This document shows positions 11,765 through 23,884 of a DNA stretch of 64,000 nucleotides, piece after piece. The DNA is taken from contig OZ010574.1 of NCBI GenBank assembly GCA_963932145.1, positions 82,686,049-82,750,048 on the forward strand. The letters run 5' to 3'. Position numbers and translations under genes: made by a program. The notes beneath the pieces are model-generated. The model was not told where the DNA came from. It did not search any database and saw only the letters and a program-made list of their open reading frames with translations. Numbering within the stretch: the first letter of the stretch is position 1; every line of letters starts with the position of its first letter. The DNA is from Acanthosepion lycidas. Taxonomy: Eukaryota > Mollusca > Cephalopoda > Sepiida > Sepiidae.

Positions 11765-12645
11765 GTGTGTGTAAAGTGGGTAAAGCAAATATTCATACAC
11801 ATACATATTTTTAATTAATTGTATTTCCAACTAATAAATAAACATACTTTTCATATAATTAACTGTACACAGGTACATAATAACTAAATATGCATAAAAA
11901 ACATAAAAAATTGATTTAATAGAAATAAATCCCATTTATCTATTTTAATGGATGAAAAAAGTATGTGTACAATACAAATTTAAGATTTTAAAACTTTTAA
12001 ATTGCTTTAATACTCTAGATTATTCAAGTGGAATATGCTAGAATGTTCCAGTAATGTTATCAGTAGTTATTTTTTGCCTAAAAAATACAAACAGAACATT
12101 CTGTAATTGGCATTCGTGCAAGAAGGTTATCATCATGACAAGAGGTAAAGAATTGACAAATTCACAAAAAGAACTGATTGTTAAACTCTGGAAAGAAGGG
12201 AGAATTTACAGGAAAATGTCAGACAACATGAACATTCCATTTACTACGATTAGTTCATTCATTGCGAGGTATAAAAGAATTCAAAACTGTTGAAAACCAA
12301 AGAAGAACAAGTGTTCCATGGAAGATTTCTTCAAGAGGAAATTAATGCATCAAATTAAACAAAATCCAGTGGTTACTTGTTAAGAGTTGCAGGATGATTT
12401 GTTTTCATCGGGAATCTATGTGACTAAACAGACAATAACCAATGAAAAGCCTTCAAACAAAAGAACACAGTTCAAACAGTAAAATTTGGTGGTGGCATCA
12501 TCATGGTTTGTGGATGTTTTTCTGCAAAAGGTACTGGCAATATATCAATAATAGATGGTAGAATGAATGCTGCAGCATATCAAAATATTTGGGAAGCAAA
12601 CTTAATGATTTTGGTTGAAAATCTTGAACTTCCTCCTGATTAAAA
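11765..12645 (+). mobile_element. Tc1-like transposon relic, internally deleted
   Basis: Starts near 11770 with an end-like stretch (aaagtgggtaaagcaaatattcata). The transposase begins at 12135: MTRGKELTNSQKELIVKLW and IPFTTISSFIARYK, the N-terminal helix-turn-helix of Tc1-type transposases, then after a frameshift ELQDDLFSSGIYVTKQTI (12385-12440). It jumps to VKFGGGIIMVCGCFSAKGTG (12482-12540) and NISIIDGRMNAAAYQ, so about a third of the gene between is deleted. It stops abruptly near 12640, before the last catalytic residue; no right TIR found. Confidence 0.8.
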
Positions 12646-13744
12646 TCCTGGCTTCTTCCTGGGTTTGAATCCCAACCACAAATGCTAGTGTAAAAGAGGC
12701 AACTGCAAGAGTGCATCAGTAAGTCCTCTAAAATGATATTTTCACTGTATAATTCTTGATCTAGGAGATAAATATTCACTGGTAAATTAAGTGCATTGAC
12801 AAAGAAGAGGTCTATGTTGAAAAATAAGTATTTGTTGTGTAATATAAAGGAATTGTACATCATCAGGTAACAAACTTATTGATGTACTGACGTATGTTTT
12901 GCCTCCAGGCAAAATATGAAAGCTCTTTATTCTGAGTTTCTAATGAAAGGAATAGGTTCTTTGAAATTTCTTTCTACTGAATTTTGATGCTATGATCTTT
13001 ACTTTTATTCATTGCTTTAGTGACTACCTTTTAAAAGAACAATGAAAGTCAAATTGTACTTTAGTTGTTTTCAGTTTTCAACATAAAAGTCTCAAAACAG
13101 GCTGGCCAACAATAGGTCATCATTTTTATTGGACATTACTTTCACACTTAATTGGTCATAAAGCACTTCATTTTATCATCTGTCAAAGATGAAGGCACTT
13201 GGATGAATGAACTCGGGGCATCTTGCTGTTGAAAGTTCCTCCAAGAATTTCAAGGATGTTAATGACTTAAGCAAAACTGCTTTAGGAATTTTATCAACAA
13301 AGTTTTCTTTTTTTTTTTTTACTCTACCATGGGAGTATTTTTTTTTTAAATCATTTGTATAAAATTAATCTTAGTACTTTTTTGATCTCACATTATTTTT
13401 TATTACTATAAATATTATTGTTGTCCTTATACATGCTTGACTAAGCATCGCTGTTTTTTATAAGTAGTGAAATAATCATCTACTGTCTTGGAAAGTCTTA
13501 TTAAAGAAATATGCCTCCTGGAGAGGAATGCAGGTTTGATTCCTGCTAAGAGGTTTTATCTTTCATAATACTTTTCATGGTTAGTAGACATTAATTTTCA
13601 CAGTTTATAAAAAATGAGGATGTCTACTTGAATATATATTAATAAGAATTAAAAAATAAATAAGAATAATGAATAAAAACACTAAGAAAAATCGGTGAGA
13701 GTAAATATGGATATAATATAATGTAAAAGAATGTAGTTAAGATC
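12646..13744. other. no gene; possible SINE scraps
   Basis: Unassigned sequence. A pol III B-box-like string ggtttgaatccc occurs at 12662-12673 and ggtttgattcc at 13531-13541, but I cannot place a matching A box with the right spacing at either, so I do not call a SINE. A poly-T run lies near 13305. Confidence 0.4.
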
Positions 13745-14230
13745 AAACAGATGAGGCAATAATTGGCTGAAGGCAACCAGGAGGTATTTGCCTTTTGCTT
13801 AGTGCTTTAATTAGCTGAAGGCAAATGGACTGTACATGTATGTGTTTAGTACTTTAAAGGCAAACTATATGGATTTGCCTTTTGCTTAGTGCTTTAATTA
13901 GCTGAAGGCAAATGGACTGTACATGTATGTGTTTAGTACTTTAAAGGCAAACTATATGGATTTGCCTTTTGCTTAGTGCTTTAATTAGCTGAAGGCAAAT
14001 GGACTGTACATGTATGTGTTTAGTACTTTAAAGGCAAACTATATGGATTTGCCTTTTGCTTAGTGCACTAATTAATTGAAGGCAAACCGGATGTACATCT
14101 ATGTCTCTAGTGTTGTAATTGGCTGAAGGCAACTAGGATGTATATCTATGTCTCTAGTGTTCTAATTGGCTGAAGGCAACTAGGATGTATTTGCTTGTAT
14201 TTAGTACTCAAATTGGTTGAAGGCAAATTA
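13745..14230. repeat. minisatellite, 87-bp unit built from two ~43-bp half units
   Basis: The word aattagctgaaggcaaatgg recurs at 13809, 13896 and 13983, exactly 87 bp apart, and the units in between are identical over their length. Each 87-bp unit is two related halves (gctgaaggcaa... and aaggcaaactatatgg...). Diverged half units (aattggctgaaggcaac) flank the identical core on both sides, 13745-13800 and 14070-14230. This is the pattern of a recently expanded centre inside an older array. Not coding. Confidence 0.95.
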
Positions 14231-14289
14231 ACCAGAAGCTGCAGATAAGAAAAGGGAGTTCAAATAACAAAACAAAGAAAACAAATTAT

Positions 14290-14530
14290 TTACCTGGGCA
14301 GCAAGTCCAGAATCAAGCAGAGTCACTTAATACTCACAGGATGGATAGAGGGACTGGGGAAAGCAACATGTGACATACTGAATAGGCTTCAGCAGAACAG
14401 GGTCAGGGAGAAATAACAAAAAAGATCAAACTTATTAAGAGCTACAAGGGGCTAGAGGAGGAGGTAGAGAGCCATGATCACCTGTGTTCTAAAGAGACAC
14501 TGCATATAAAAGAAGAGTCGATGTTAGTCG
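14290..14530 (+). pseudogene. LINE-B copy 2 (3' end only)
   Basis: Plus-strand reading gives the family C-terminus in decayed form (KIKLIKSYKGLEEEVESHDHL), matching the minus-strand copy at 15845. About the last 240 bp of the family only. Confidence 0.65.
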
Positions 14531-15844
14531 GTTGGCTTGTGGACTAAACCACTGATATAACCTGATCCAGTAGAAGGAACAACAAAAATGATATATAACA
14601 TACATCAAGTGTCTTACTTTGCTATCTACATTTTTCTACTTTTTGCCTATGTTCTCATCTCATAAACAAGCTTATATCTCAAAGAAATAAATGCAAGATA
14701 TTTTTTATATATATTTTACACATTTGTCTTATGCTCTGTCACTGTTTAGTGTGTTGGCTACTTCCATCACTGATGTATAAGATTTCTTCTTTTTTTTTTT
14801 GTTTTTTTACAACACAGGAAATAATGGCAGTGAAAATGTACATGTAAAAAATAACAGAGACCGATTGATTTGCAATGCAAGATGACATTTATTAAACAAA
14901 ACCGTAAAAAGGAAAGTTTAAGAGTTTCTTTTCCTAGAAGTGCATTGAATGCACAACGAAAATTGTTAATGAATGTATTCGGGTGTGGCTTGCCTGTGTA
15001 GGTGTGTTTATGTGTGGAGCATTCACAGCCCTTTTGCTTTCATGCGAAAAGTCAGTGACATACACTTTGAAAGGATGAAAAACAGAAAGAGGGCTACCTA
15101 AGGGTTTGCTATTTTTATGCCCCCTGGGCTGCTGCTGATACTATGTTTATTAAAGCACTAAAACTATTCCTGGAATGTGGTAAACTTAAATATTTGATTT
15201 GATGCTGCCTTACAGTTTACCATATACTTTCAGACACTAAGGGTATGGATTCCTGTTAAATCAGTCCTGTTTGCATTCCTCCAAACTGCCAATCAGAGCC
15301 CTCCCTTAGACAATATACATTTCTATCTGAATTTGATCCTGCCAAATTCTATTTGATATCCATGCATATAAAACAAGATATGCATCCATAGAAATATTTT
15401 TGTGTGAGTATAAATGTTTTCATAGATATTATACAATATTTACCTCCTTACCCATAAGGGTAGGGTGTGGCCCATGATGGGTGCTCACATGTGTACATGT
15501 GGGCACAGTCAGAAATGGTCCAGGCTGGATAACTGGTGTCAAGAAAGCATCAGAATATTCTGAACCACCTGTTTTTGGTGGAGTTTGGGAAGTACTGCCT
15601 CTGAATTTCAATCCCTGCAATCAGGCTCATCTTGTATTATGTTACCTCATAGCTGAATGCAAGAGAACATGGTTGAAGAACATCATTGATCATACTTGAA
15701 TTCCATCCCAAAGGACAAGCAAGTACACTGTGCTTCTCAGCAGTGAGCTATGGAGTGACACTGTTTTTAAGCAGACTACACTGATCCAAGCCTTAATTTT
15801 AATGCTAAAAGTTCACCTGTTACAATGCTTCAGAGCCACTCAGT
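14531..15844. other. no gene; unassigned sequence
   Basis: Nothing coding. The part 15440-15830 has higher GC than its surroundings and contains an imperfect palindrome gtgctcacatgtgtacatgt (about 15480-15505); it may be a SINE-like repeat but shows no clear pol III boxes. Confidence 0.4.
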
Positions 15845-16800
15845 GTAGAATATATATTTTAAAGTGTTTTGATGAAAGGGGAGGTAGTAGGAAATGAAGA
15901 TTATGAATATAAGTACCAATCAAATTAGAAAATTTTCCTATGTGCTGTGTTCCTTCAGGATGTAGGTGGTCATGGTCTTTCACATCTTCTTGTCCTTTGT
16001 AGCTCTTAATAAGTTTTGTCTTTTCATGGTACCTCTCAATCCTTCTTCTGCCATCCATTTACACAAGCTAGGTTATTTTTTGTCTTTCCCTGTCTCTTTT
16101 GCCATCAATATGCTCTGTGAGTGGCAAATTCTCTAAAAAACTCTTTCCAAATTATGTGGCCTAGGAATTTCAACTGCCTCATTCTGATTCTAAGTATAAG
16201 CATCCTTTTTGTTTCAATTTTCCTTAAAGCTTCATTGTTACGCACATATTCAGTCAATGGTATTCTCGGTATCCTTCTGTAGAACCACACCTTTGTTGCC
16301 TCAAGTTTATCTTTCATCTGTGATAAAATTGTCTGACATTCACTGCCATACAAGACCATTGATAACAGTTCAGTATTCTTTTTTTTTTATAATGAAATTT
16401 TTTCTGTTTCTTAATTTCTTTGTTTTATTTTTGTAAGGCATTTTTTTAATATTCAAATATGCCTTCAGATTTTTTACTATTCCAATATGCCTTCAGATTT
16501 TTTACTATTCCAATATGCCTTCAGATTTCACTTTCACATATTCTGCCCTCTATTAAAAATAGTTCCTAGATATATAAATTTTTGTACTTGATAGATTTGG
16601 GTTTTTCCAACTTGCTGTTCACATTTTGAGCTATTCTGCTTGCTGAACGACAAGCATACAATTGTCTTCTTACAATTGATGCTTCATTCATTCTTCTGAC
16701 TTTCCTTTACAACCTTTTCTTAGGAGTTCCTGCAGTTTCCTTTCTGTATCAGCTTTGTGTCATCTGCATATCTTACTGTCAAAATAGCTAAGTTGAATGC
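15845..16800 (-). pseudogene. LINE-B copy 3, with intact YADD box
   Basis: Minus-strand order from 16800: VRYADDTKLI (RT motif C, YADD kept), a lysine-rich linker INCKKTIVCLSFSKQNSSK, QVQKFIYLGTIFNRG, then YGSECQTILSQMKDKLEATK, VWFYRRIPRIPLTEYV and RQLKFLGHIIWKEFF, ending with KLIKSYKGQEDVKDHDHL. It has stops and a local tandem duplication (16441-16530). The best preserved LINE-B copy in the window for the region after the YADD box. Confidence 0.82.
16441..16530. repeat. 28-bp tandem repeat inside LINE-B
   Basis: gccttcagattttttactat plus 8 bases recurs at about 16461, 16489 and 16517 (partial): roughly 2.4 copies, identical units, within the LINE-B relic. A local duplication after insertion. 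Confidence 0.85.
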
Positions 16801-17079
16801 GGTGTGGGATTTGAGTGAAAGATGAGAGAGCTAAATGAGTGAATAAAAGAGAGATACGTAAAAATTGATTATTATTTATCTGTCTCTAAATAATCTTGTT
16901 ATTTTTTTTTTAGTGGATACTATATTAATAAGGTAATCAAATATAAAACTAGATGGTAATATTAGTTGTTTCTCTACAAGGAAATAGTTGGAATTCATTG
17001 CCTAAGCAGCCAGTACTGTTTTGGTTGAAATTTGCTAAATCTTTCTCTTAAATCAATTTTTCAGGAAAATAACTTCATC

Positions 17080-18600
17080 AAGTCCAGTAGGTGTTATCAC
17101 TCTTTCTAGTATTGATAGGGGTTTCTTTCTTGACCTTTTATTTGATGTAGTATGTAGTCAACCTCTTGATTATGTCATTATTTTCTCTTAGAGTTACATG
17201 TGCTATTCATTTTAGTTGTTGCTGCTGTTGGTAGTCCTCAAGTGATGTGATTTCTGTTATTTTGTATGAAAGTATTAATCTGACAAGGCTACTTAAGAGC
17301 ATCATCCAAGTTTTCAGGTTGATGTTCTAGTTTTGTAGCAATTTGCAGTGTTGGGTGAAACTATCTCTGGTACATTCTATTGTATGTTTATTTTTCTTTT
17401 CTCCCACACTAAATTTGTTATAACTGAGCTATTCACCAAAGTATTTGAAGTGTTTAGTATTGACTAATTCCACATTCTGAATTCTTATTATAGATTCAGG
17501 GTAGGTGACATCACTACTTTCATTTCAATACCAGATCATAATTTCTGCTTTTGGAAAGGTTTATCTTGAGTTCCATTTCTTGGAATATTTGGTAGAGGAT
17601 GTTGATTTTCTTTTGTTCAAGATCATTCTTATCCCAACTATAAATACCTATGCCATCAGCATAACCTCCCTCCACAGTCTTAATCATCTGTTCATTGCCA
17701 AGAAGGAAAACAGGATCATTGTTTTCTATTAGTAGATTCATTTGCGATGTCATATGGAATGCTTAAATTGTCAGTACCCATCTCTTCACATATGTGTTTG
17801 CATATGCACAGGGTATAATTTAGGAAATGATTGAATACACTAAGGCCCTCATTTTCTCCTTGTCCTACTCCTACTCCTTTGAAATGTTTCTGTTGTAATC
17901 TAGGGAAGGTTACTGATAGAATAATCACACAAAGTTTGGTAATGAATTTTGGTAATACTTAGGACAAGAACAACACATATAAGATTCACCAGTAGCATGT
18001 AAAAGAAGAATCAACTGCTAGGATTGAGTCAAGTGGATTCCATAATGAATCTCCAACTGCTGACTAACATACAGTATTTACTATTGTATTTATGTGAATG
18101 GAGATATACCTATTATCATCCGTAGGTATGTTCCAAGTTTCCATATTGGGTTCCTCGACAGATATGTAACATTGCTACAGTTCTTCTATTAGATTGATGC
18201 ATTCAGTAGATTCAGAGCTTGGAAGGTGGTTTCTAATGGATGAAAAGAGGAAGTCTCTATTGATTTTTAGTCATATGCTGCTATGAAGTCAACAAACCAG
18301 GTATACAGTTTCATATTAGAGAGGTAAGTAATTTCTTGTGGTTTTTTGATGACATACATACCATCATTGCATCCCTTACAGGATCAAAAACCATGAGTTG
18401 ATGTTCATAGAATGATGAGAGCCTAGTTAATATTATGCTCATTTCTACTTTCACCATGATGGGTCCAACTGAGATATCACTATATGTGAGGATTCTGAAG
18501 AGATACCTTTCTCTTTCTATAAAGCATTAATGCGTGATAAACCTGACTTTTAAGGGATGCATTTTTTATTCCAGACTTTTTTCATATAATAGAGAAACTT
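17080..18600 (-). pseudogene. LINE-D: non-LTR retrotransposon RT relic
   Basis: Minus strand. At about 18400-18300: GMYVIKKPQEITYLSN and WFVDFIAAYD (RT motif A). Then INRDFLFSSIRNHLPSSES, a VRQGGNE-like box, LNYTL...EEMGTDNLSIPYDIANE (17790-17730), and GGYADGIGIYSWDKNDLEQ (motif C; the YADD box reads YADG, so the second catalytic Asp is lost). QIFQEMELKINLSKS follows, then a degraded C-terminal part down to 17080 (IAHVTLREN). Distinct from LINE-B, C, E and F by sequence. Stops and frameshifts throughout. Confidence 0.75.
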
Positions 18601-18689
18601 GTTATTGAATTCAGGAAAAAGTAAGTTATTTTTAAAAGTTCAGTCTCAGTGTCAAGTGATGCTTTATTATTTCTGAGATTTTTAATTCT

Positions 18690-19310
18690 TTTTCTTCTTC
18701 TTCTACTTCTTCTTCTATGTTCTGCATTCCTTCAGGCATTCATGGTTCTCTACATGTTTCTGTCTCTTGTGCCTCTTTCTCATTTTTCTCCCTTTTCTAA
18801 GGCCTCTGCACCCTCATTGTCATCCATTTATACAAGCTCATCACCTAAGTGGGTCACTGCCTTCCCTATCTCTCCTGCTTTCAGTATGCTCTGTATGGGT
18901 TAAGTTTTCCAAAGTCTCCTTCCTCATTATGTGTCCAAGGAATTTCAGCTGCCTTTTCCTGATTTTGCGTATAAGCGTATCTTTCTGTTGCCATTTTCTT
19001 TAAAACTTCCTTGTTACTTACTTTCTCCATCCATGGAACTTTCAATATCATTCTGTAGAACCACATTTCTGCTGCTTCTGGTTTTTCGTCATTTTGGGGG
19101 AAATTATCCATCATGCACTGTCATATAAGAGGATAGATAGCACAAATTACAATTTTTCCATTTCTCAGCAAATATCTTAGCTTTTGGAATGACTCTTTTG
19201 CTAATCCAATGCATGTTCATATCTTGGAGCCGCATTCTGTTAAAATGCTTCCTAGATATTTGAACTTCTGCAGCAGCAAAACCAGCACATTGTAGCAAGA
19301 TGTTTTAGTA
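18690..19310 (-). pseudogene. LINE-B copy 4
   Basis: Minus strand reads EAAEMWFYRMILKVPWMEKV and SNKEVLKKMATERYAYTQNQ at 19060-18950, the family's post-RT segment, with the upstream QVQKF-type segment near 19230-19290 (AAEVQISRKHFNRM). The segment to 18690 matches the family 3' end. Poly-pyrimidine (tctt)n near 18680 abuts the end. Confidence 0.75.
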
Positions 19311-19441
19311 TCATTCTGTTAAATAATCTAACTTCATTCTACAATTTAATAATTGTCTGCAGTTTCCATTTAGGCTCACCCCAGTAATAAATTTCCAATT
19401 TGTGTAGACCTGTATATGTTGCAAAAGATAAAAATAAAGTA

Positions 19442-19536
19442 TTAGGTTGGTGCAAAAATAATGACGTAATAATGTCATTTTTTGACGTTACGTCAAAAAA
19501 TGACATTATTACGTCATTATTTTTGCACCAACCTAA
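19442..19536. mobile_element. MITE 1: perfect 95-bp palindrome, mariner-type
   Basis: Arms 19442-19488 and 19490-19536 are exact reverse complements (47 bp) around a single central base. The end sequence is TTAGGTTGGTGCAAAA. TA flanks both sides (19440-19441, 19537-19538), the mariner target duplication. No coding capacity. The same end occurs at 30045 and 42665. The terminal 16 bases match the end of the human Hsmar1/MADE1 mariner family as I know it; the full-length mariner at 5416 has different ends and is not the parent. Confidence 0.93.
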
Positions 19537-20039
19537 TAATAGAAACACTGAAAGAGAAAAAGAAATTAAAAAATTATTAATTGCTACTTAAAATAATGTC
19601 TTTACTTTTTTTTAAAAGTGAACTTTAATTTCTTTTTATATAATAAATGTATCTTTGCTTCATAAGCATTATTATTTTGTTTTGATCTTTTCCTTTCCTT
19701 TTTTCATCCATCATGAAGATTTCCATGCTTTTTTATGAAAAAGCAATTTTCCCATATTGTAAACATATATTCAAAAATCATTTAACATTAAGCTCCTGCA
19801 AATTAGGGATTAGCAGAATTACAAGTCATACTAACTTTAGATTTTAAATATAACTGGAGTTTGGCTTATATTTCAGATAATTATAATGTCGATTCTGTAA
19901 ATATAAATGACTTAATATCAAGCTTAATGGCCCCCTTTTGCAGCCTTTACACAGATAATAAATGAAAACAGTTATTAAAATAATCTTGAAAATTATCTAC
20001 TCCACAATGAGCTAATTTCGGTTTGTAAGCATGTTCAAT

Positions 20040-20850
20040 ACAGTGTAGTGAAGTTTTTGATAGGGTAATGCAATTAAAATATTTTAACTGGAAGTATAAA
20101 TCTATAATGTATAGTTTTTGATTGTGCTCATCCCACTGATAATAATCCAATTCTTGTATGTTTGCACATGTTGTATAAAAGCTGGAAAGAAAAATATATC
20201 AACATTGAAAGAGAAAAAAACAAACAAACAAGAAGATTCCTATATGAAATAATGATAGGTTTATTTTGAAGAAAAAACATTTTTATAACATATCTATAAT
20301 AATTGGGAATCTTATAATTTATCCACATCAATTCTCACCTGGGCCCTGTATAAGTCTCAGAAACATTTCCACTCCACAAATTTCCATTTAATAAAGCAGG
20401 ATAAATTACATCAAGGTCTTCAAATAAAGATGAATACTTTCTCAACACACAATCCCATAATTTCCTTACTGAGTGATCATTATACTGAAAGTTCTCTTAA
20501 TGACACGAAAGAGAAAACAGAAATACATTGTATTTATATTATAATGCTCTGAAATCTGTTTACGAGTGTGTTTGTTTGCTTCCATAGTAAGATCTTTATT
20601 AGGGCAATAATATTAAAATATGCTAACTTGAAGAATAATGCAATTTTCAGATTGATTTGCAACTTAATAACAATTTTGTGGGGAGACTACATTCATGCTA
20701 ACCCTGATTATAATGATCCAATTTTTGTTGGTTGGCTATATGAACTGAAAAGAAAAGCATATCAACATTAAATGAGGAAAAGAAAGTCAAAGATTACTGC
20801 ATGAAATAATGATAGCTTTATTTTGAAAAAAGATATTTCTATTATGTGTT
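20040..20850. repeat. diverged tandem duplication (~550-bp offset)
   Basis: 20060-20290 and 20600-20850 share collinear words: taggg(t/c)aat...attaaaatat (20061/20600), ccaatt(c/t)ttgt (about 20150/20718), tatcaacatt (20198/20760) and atgaaataatgatag (20244/20801). Offsets of 539-557 bp show an old direct duplication with indels. No coding capacity recognised. 19560-20040 holds nothing I recognise. Confidence 0.65.
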
Positions 20851-20954
20851 TTCATATAGAAATAACATTTTTGATAAAATGAATATATCATTATTTCATG
20901 TAAAAATTCTCTTTTTATTTCTTTTTCTTTTCCTTTTCCATCCAGAACTTTTCT

Positions 20955-21185
20955 ATATATATATATATTTGATCAAGCTATCTCGAACATTCATGAGTCT
21001 ATCATGCCAAACATCATGGTCCGGCATCAAGGTCGGAAGTTTCATTAGGGTGGCATTCTGTGTTATAACATAACTGGTCAATGTAGGTAGTTGCTGGGCA
21101 ACCAACCTGTCTTGCTCTATGGCTAGGTGTCCAGAGCAATAGATCATTTGCAAGTTTTTGCTCATGAGCAGTGTCCTTAGGTTTT
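20955..21185 (-). pseudogene. LINE-E copy 1, 3' part (minus orientation)
   Basis: The minus strand reads AHEQKLANDLLLWTPSHRAR, then after a frame change GCPATTYIDQLCYNTECHP, matching the C-terminus GRPHHTYIDQLLDDSGCHL of the LINE-E copy at 46200. It stops abruptly at about 21185, where sequence from the RT of the same family begins in the opposite orientation. Confidence 0.65.
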
Positions 21186-21186
21186 A

Positions 21187-21450
21187 CTTTATCACCAAGA
21201 CTCTCAAGTCGTTATCCTGCAAAATAAATTGACAGATATTGACTATGCAAATGACCTTGCTAGCACTGCAGACACTATTACTAATGCCACAGTTCTCCTA
21301 CATCATCTCGAAAATGATGCCAACAATGTTGGACTCTGTGTCAATGCCTCTAAAACTAAATTCACAAACTTCAACCAACAAGGCTCAAAACAAGCAGTCT
21401 TAGGTGAATCAATAAAATGTGTCAAATCTTTTACTTACTAAGGAAGCAAG
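21187..21450 (+). pseudogene. LINE-E copy 1, RT part, inverted
   Basis: Plus strand reads TDIDYANDLASTADTITNAT, LLHHLENDANNVGLCVNASK and GESIKCVKSFTY. This is the RT motif C region and the following block; the YADD box reads YAND. It is the upstream part of the same family whose C-terminus lies next to it on the other strand, so together they look like one 5'-inverted insertion. Confidence 0.72.
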
Positions 21451-23450
21451 ACAAATTTGACTTTTTTTTATACTTTATTAATAAAAGACTATTTCCCCCA
21501 AAATATTTATGGATATCATTTGATAGAAAACTCCTGTTGATGACGGATTAGAAGTACAAGTAAAGCTAAGTTTAAAAAAATACTGAGATGCAATAAAACA
21601 AATGTTTTTAAACAATGTATTGAGATTCAGTAAAGCAGAGATTTAGAATTCACAACTAAATAGAGGTGAACGAACTATTTAATTGATCCATTCCTTTTAT
21701 ATTTCTTAGACAGCCAATGGTATATACGATTCATTTATTACTTATTGATCAATATCTTTTCATGTTCAAAAGGTTATTTGTTTAATATAACTGTGACTCA
21801 AAATGGAAATTCTGCTTGAAATAAAAAGATTATCAGTAGAACAACAAAGGTAATTTCAAAACCAAGTTGAAGCAAAATGATCATTTGATAGACAAAGATA
21901 TCTGATTACCTTGCAAGAAAGGCTTTAACAAATAAGACTGCTGTCTAAGAAATATAGTATCAAGAGAATGGTTCATTTTGTTCAGGGAGTTTTGTCTAAA
22001 TAACAATAAGTATTTTATTTGTATTGATTATGAAAATAACTAAGGGAAGTAATCATTCATAAATGTTGCACTTTAAATTGATTTAATTCCCTTCCCACTC
22101 TAGAGTGTGACATGAAAGAGATAAATAAATATACATGGTAATTATTATTAGATTGGATTTTGCTTAATTATGGATTAATCTCTTATTATGTATTTGTAAA
22201 TAGTTATAAGTTAAACTGTATAAATAGAAAGTGATTTGAGGTCAATCATAATGGCTGCCTTTAAGCAGGAGATAAGTGAAAATAAGTTATTACTTCAGTA
22301 AAACTTTACTTTTTGACTCACACTTTTGTTTGATGATTTCTGTTCTTAGAATTTGATTATCAAAGAAAATGTTTTTTCTATTCCATTGGTGTTTATTGAA
22401 TTACTTCTGATTCAGTTGATTTTCCCTTTCAGATCATTATTATTATTATTAATTTGTTTTTCTTGAAATTCCAACCAAATGCTAACGTCCTCACTCTTAA
22501 CTACAAAACTCAGAAAAAGGTTTTTGGATCTTGTGTACACCCAGTGTACAGTAAATGCCATGTGACAATCCTACTTCCTTCCATTTACAGATATCTTTAG
22601 TTTCCATCTATAAAGGCATCATTAAAGTCAATTATTCATTTCTGCTTTGCTGCAGAGATTTTCTTTACTTTTTCTTTTTCTTTTTTTTCAACCTCAAAGA
22701 TTTTATTTCTCTTCTCGGCCATGGCTAAGTGTTTTGCTTTTAGGAAAGCCAGATTGGATTCTTTTCTGCGGCAGATGCAGGAAAATAGGAACTGGATTCA
22801 AGAGTTTATTCTTTGCTGGAGGCAATCAGTTTCCTTACTGTTTTGCTTTCTGACAAATCTTGAGTTATTTTTCATTTGAATAAAGAAAATGGACAGGCCT
22901 GAGAAAGTTGCTTTTCAGAGTAGTCTGCTATTTACAGTACAATTTATTGTTAAGATTTTGAATGTTTTTTTTATTTTTTTTTTTTTCAGTTATTCTCCAT
23001 CCACATTTACTTGTATTAATAACATTCTGATTTGTGCATTTGTTATCAGGTGATATTTTAATGTTTAGGAAATTAATTTCAAAAATATTTTAAGAGGAAG
23101 AAACCAGTACAGCATATCATTAATTTCTAGATCATCATTAAAATTTACATGGCTTTTTCCCATAATTTTCAACTTTATACATTTGATCACTGTAGTTTCT
23201 GATTGCTTTTAACTGAATGCATCATTGAACAGGAAGACGTTTCAAAGGTAAAAGAAGCATGAATAATTGATTTGTACAATGATATAGTTAGGTGTTCAGG
23301 AAGTCATTATATTTAATGAGAAAGTATATGAAAATAAATGTAAGTTAAATTTATTTAAATTTTTTAGTGCCTTTGGAAAGTAATTAAGACAGGACATGAA
23401 AAAAATATAACTTAAATTTACTTAAATATTATTATAGTGTTTAGAAAATA
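21451..23450. other. no gene recognised
   Basis: About 2 kb of AT-rich sequence without supported features. Short ORFs are chance or poly-pyrimidine translations. A word aatgtaa(g/a)ttaaatttattt occurs at 23336 and again at 23851, flanking the LINE-F fragment at some distance. Confidence 0.5.
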
Positions 23451-23454
23451 ATTC

Positions 23455-23840
23455 TTTTTTTTTTTAATCATTTCATTCCAAGCAGGGCAATAATGCAACT
23501 AGAACACAGGTGATTACAGAGAATGAGAGAGAAGTGAGGAAAAGGACAATAAAAGAACAGCATTCAGGAAGATAAATGTTGGTGATTACATTGCATTTAA
23601 ATTTCTGAATATTGTAGGTGACAGGGAAGCAAGAAGTGGGAGAAAAGAAACTATTAGAATAGAAGCAATGGTCATATCTAACTAGTTCATCAGTAAAATG
23701 GTGAGACCTAGTTGCCAATCAAATAGCATGCTTAAATTCATGTACTTGAGACACTAAGGAAAAAATCTCATCAGAAGAGTTGCCATGAAAATATTTGTAG
23801 AAAAGACAGAGAGAAGGCACATCTTGTTTACCAGAAAGGA
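23455..23840 (-). pseudogene. LINE-F copy 2 (3' end)
   Basis: Minus strand reads LATRSHHF-type sequence followed by a YxNSFFxxTS block (CFYSNSFFSPTS), CFPVTYNIQKFKCNV and the family tail; these are the last codons of a CR1/Jockey-like LINE (the LWNSLP..CFP..YNLQKFK block). The 3' tail motif lies at 23465-23490. Frameshifted. Confidence 0.75.
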
Positions 23841-23884
23841 TATAAAAGCAAATGTAAATTAAATTTATTTAAATATTATTTATA

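Noticed and set aside
12662-12673. B-box-like ggtttgaatccc as a tRNA or SINE
   Set aside because: No A box at tRNA spacing; upstream sequence is Tc1 transposase.
13745-14230. CRISPR-like array
   Set aside because: Units are contiguous tandem repeats without unique spacers, in eukaryotic-type DNA.
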